A stretch of DNA of 7,220 bases from JBBIKU01 sp037445245 (GTDB taxonomy: Bacteria > Chloroflexota > Anaerolineae > Anaerolineales > Anaerolineaceae). The DNA lies in contig JBBIKU010000122.1 of assembly GCA_037445245.1 (NCBI GenBank), positions 1 to 7,220 on the forward strand, in the 5' to 3' direction. This document shows positions 5,006 to 7,220 of the stretch, piece by piece (position 1 is the stretch's first letter; each line of letters begins with the position of its first letter). Position numbers and translations under genes: made by a program. The notes beneath the pieces are model-generated. The model ran no database searches, was not told the origin of the DNA, and saw only the letters and a program-made list of their open reading frames with translations.

Positions 5006-7220
5006 ATGAAGTTACGCAATTGGCTCTTACTGCTGGTTTTTTTGCTCGGCGCGTGCAGTCGGGCACCTGATGGCGCGCCGGGCGCTTCGATAGTCGACCC
5101 CGACAATCTGCCGCCGCCGCCGGTGCGGGTAACCAGCGTTCCTGAACCGCGCCCGGTGGCTGAAGCCTACCTCGCCGCCTGGCAGGCGGAAGACTATCCG
5201 ACAATGTACGATATGCTGACCGCGCTCACCCGGGATGCAATATCGATGGAAGACTTCGAGGCATTCTATCGCGATGTAGCAGTCAAGCTCAGTCTACGCC
5301 GGCTGGAGTACAGCATCCTTTCCACCTTTACCAACCCCACCAACGCCCAGGTGGCATTTCGGGTCATCTTTGAAACCGCCTTGTTGGACGCCATCACCCG
5401 TGATAACCTGGTCATGAATCTCAAACTCGAAAACGGCGCCTGGCAGGTGCAGTGGGATGAAGGGATGGTGCTCCCTGAATTGAGTGACGGCAACCGCCTG
5501 ATTCTGGATGTCAAGATCCCTGCCCGCGCCAACATCTACGACCGCAACGGGCAAACGCTAGTGGCGCAAACCGACGCCGTGGCGCTGGGGATTATCCCCG
5601 GCAACATCGAGGACGGGCGCGAAGGGCAATTGCTGACCGAGCTTTCACGCCTGACCGGCAAAACGCCCCAGTCAATTCAGGCGCTCTATGCTGATATCCG
5701 CGGCGCGCCCTGGTACGTGCCGGTGGGTGAGACCACACTTCAGGCGGTTCAGGAGCGCTACGCCGTCCTGGTCGGGTTGGGCGGGTTGGTGATGAACAAT
5801 TTCAGCGCCCGTTATTATTATCAGGGTGGGATTGCGCCGTACGTGACCGGATACGTTTCGCCGATCTTCGAAGAGGAGCTGGAAGAATATCAGCGGCGCG
5901 GTTACCGCGGCGACGAAAAGGTCGGGCGTTCCGGTTTGGAACGTTGGGGCGAGGAGTACCTGGCGGGCAAGCGCGGCGCTTCACTCTACCAGGTCAACCC
6001 CCAGGGTGAGATCCTCACCCGGCTGGCGCATGTGGATAGCCAGCCCAGCCAGGCAATCTACAGCACCATCGATACCGATTTTCAGCGAGGCGTGCAGCGC
6101 GCCATTGCCGGTTTTCGCGGCGCCATTGTGGTGCTGGAACGCGACAGCGGGCGTGTGCTGGCAATGGCATCTGCCCCCGATTATGACCCCAATTTGTTTG
6201 AACCCAGCAATTTCAACCGGGGCTACCTTTTGGATTCACTGTTCGATACCCGTGAACAACGCCTGGTGAACCGAGCCACCCAGGGCGGCTACCCGCTGGG
6301 GTCGGTCTTTAAAATCATCACCATGGCGACTGCGTTGGAAAGCGGCTTGTACACCCCACAGTCCACTTACGAATGTGGTCACACTTGGAGTGAACTGCCG
6401 GGACAGGTTTTTTACGACTGGACCTATGAAAAAGAAGTGGCGCCCAGCGGGCTGCTCAATCTGCCGGACGGCTTGATGCGCTCCTGCAATCCGTGGTTTT
6501 ATCACCTGGGGCTTTCACTCTTTCGCCAGAACCAACCGACTGCCATCTCGGATATGGCGCGCGCCTTTGGGCTAGGCAGCGCCACCGGCATCGAACAACT
6601 TGCTGAGGACGTAGGCGCCATGCCCAATCCGGTGACCGAGGGTGACGCCATCCAGCTAGCTATCGGGCAGGGCACCATGCTGGCAACACCCTTGCAGGTC
6701 GCCGTGTTCACCGCCGCCATCGGCAACGGCGGCACCCTTTATCGACCGCAGGTGGTCGAAAGGATCGTCTCGCCGCTGGAAGATGAAGTGTTCACTTTTC
6801 AACCGCAGGTGCGGGGAACTATACCGGTAAGCCCTGAAAACCTGACGGTTATTCAAGAAGCCATGAACGCGGTGGTGACCAATCCGCGCGGCACCGCCTC
6901 TCGCAGCTTTATCGGTTTAAATATTCCCGTTCATGGCAAGACCGGCACTGCCCAAAATCCAATGGGTAGACCCCACTCATGGTTTGCCGGCTATACCAAT
7001 TCGATACGCGAAGATAAACCCAATATTGCCATTGTTGTGATTGCCGAAAACGCCGGCGATGGCTCCGATGTTGCCGCCCCCATCTTTCGCCGCGTGGTCG
7101 AGTTGTATTACGATGGAAGAGCGGGGCGCCTGTACCCGTGGGAAGCCAGCTTCAACGTGACCATCACCCCCACCCCGCTCTACACCGATACCCTCATCCC
7201 GCTGCCGACCGCCATACCCC
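5006..7220 (+). CDS. Lipid-anchored class B penicillin-binding protein, C-terminus cut by window edge
   Basis: The frame is open from the ATG at 5006 to the window edge (738 residues, no stop). AAAGGA at 4994-4999 is six bases upstream. The protein acts outside the membrane as a peptidoglycan DD-transpeptidase. It starts with a lipoprotein signal (MKLR, hydrophobic core, LGAC with Cys17) where most class B PBPs have a transmembrane helix. A Pro-rich linker (about 24-50) leads to an NTF2-like domain resembling MecA_N (about 50-158, from VAEAYLAAWQAEDYPTMYD). The PBP dimerisation domain begins at IPARANIYDRNGQTL (171-185). The transpeptidase domain (about 365-705) has all three active-site motifs: S433-V-F-K436, S493-C-N495 and K645-T-G. 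A Thr/Pro-rich tail (TITPTPLYTD and onward) is under way at the edge. The order of domains matches PBP2a/PBP3-type proteins of Gram-positive bacteria; a low affinity for beta-lactams is possible but not shown by sequence. A T7 run (5037-5043) lies in the signal peptide codons. Confidence 0.95.
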   Translation, partial: MKLRNWLLLLVFLLGACSRAPDGAPGASIVDPDNLPPPPVRVTSVPEPRPVAEAYLAAWQAEDYPTMYDMLTALTRDAISMEDFEAFYRDVAVKLSLRRLEYSILSTFTNPTNAQVAFRVIFETALLDAITRDNLVMNLKLENGAWQVQWDEGMVLPELSDGNRLILDVKIPARANIYDRNGQTLVAQTDAVALGIIPGNIEDGREGQLLTELSRLTGKTPQSIQALYADIRGAPWYVPVGETTLQAVQERYAVLVGLGGLVMNNFSARYYYQGGIAPYVTGYVSPIFEEELEEYQRRGYRGDEKVGRSGLERWGEEYLAGKRGASLYQVNPQGEILTRLAHVDSQPSQAIYSTIDTDFQRGVQRAIAGFRGAIVVLERDSGRVLAMASAPDYDPNLFEPSNFNRGYLLDSLFDTREQRLVNRATQGGYPLGSVFKIITMATALESGLYTPQSTYECGHTWSELPGQVFYDWTYEKEVAPSGLLNLPDGLMRSCNPWFYHLGLSLFRQNQPTAISDMARAFGLGSATGIEQLAEDVGAMPNPVTEGDAIQLAIGQGTMLATPLQVAVFTAAIGNGGTLYRPQVVERIVSPLEDEVFTFQPQVRGTIPVSPENLTVIQEAMNAVVTNPRGTASRSFIGLNIPVHGKTGTAQNPMGRPHSWFAGYTNSIREDKPNIAIVVIAENAGDGSDVAAPIFRRVVELYYDGRAGRLYPWEASFNVTITPTPLYTDTLIPLPTAIP

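Noticed and set aside
1..7220. Mobile element, CRISPR array, tRNA or defence system
   Set aside because: No transposase-like, integrase-like or Cas-like protein, no regularly spaced direct repeats and no tRNA-like cloverleaf were seen; all the sizeable genes are housekeeping or envelope types.

Overview
The window looks like ordinary chromosomal DNA from an uncultured bacterium. My best guess is the phylum Chloroflexota, class Anaerolineae. This rests on protein style only: the N-terminus of the first membrane protein, a lipid-anchored PBP with an NTF2-like domain, a PrcB_C + Gmad2 lipoprotein, and a Maf protein with a Cys-containing C-terminal tail. A run of 10 Ns at 4768-4777 shows this is a draft assembly, possibly a metagenome bin.

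Layout. The window divides at a divergent intergenic region of about 185 bp (3160-3344). To its left, three genes run on the minus strand: xpt (xanthine phosphoribosyltransferase), then guaA (GMP synthase) 13 bp downstream, then after 108 bp a multi-pass membrane protein that runs off the left edge. To its right, three genes run on the plus strand: a lipoprotein with PrcB_C and Gmad2 domains, maf (nucleotide pyrophosphatase) interrupted by the N gap, and a class B penicillin-binding protein anchored as a lipoprotein, which runs off the right edge.

How the genes fit together. xpt and guaA form a two-step salvage module: xanthine + PRPP gives XMP, and XMP + glutamine + ATP gives GMP. No guanine riboswitch is visible ahead of xpt; instead there is a plausible sigma-70-type promoter close to a good Shine-Dalgarno site. 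The plus-strand side is oriented to the cell envelope (two secreted lipoproteins, one a peptidoglycan transpeptidase), with the housekeeping gene maf between them. maf has no Shine-Dalgarno site but has an extended -10 box placed so that its transcript may be leaderless.

No mobile element, CRISPR array, tRNA, rRNA or defence system was seen. I found no convincing novel multi-gene system. The points most worth checking are the maf start and its gapped tail, the architecture of the lipid-anchored PBP, the PrcB_C + Gmad2 lipoprotein, and the poly-glycine tract after a lipobox-like motif in the membrane protein.
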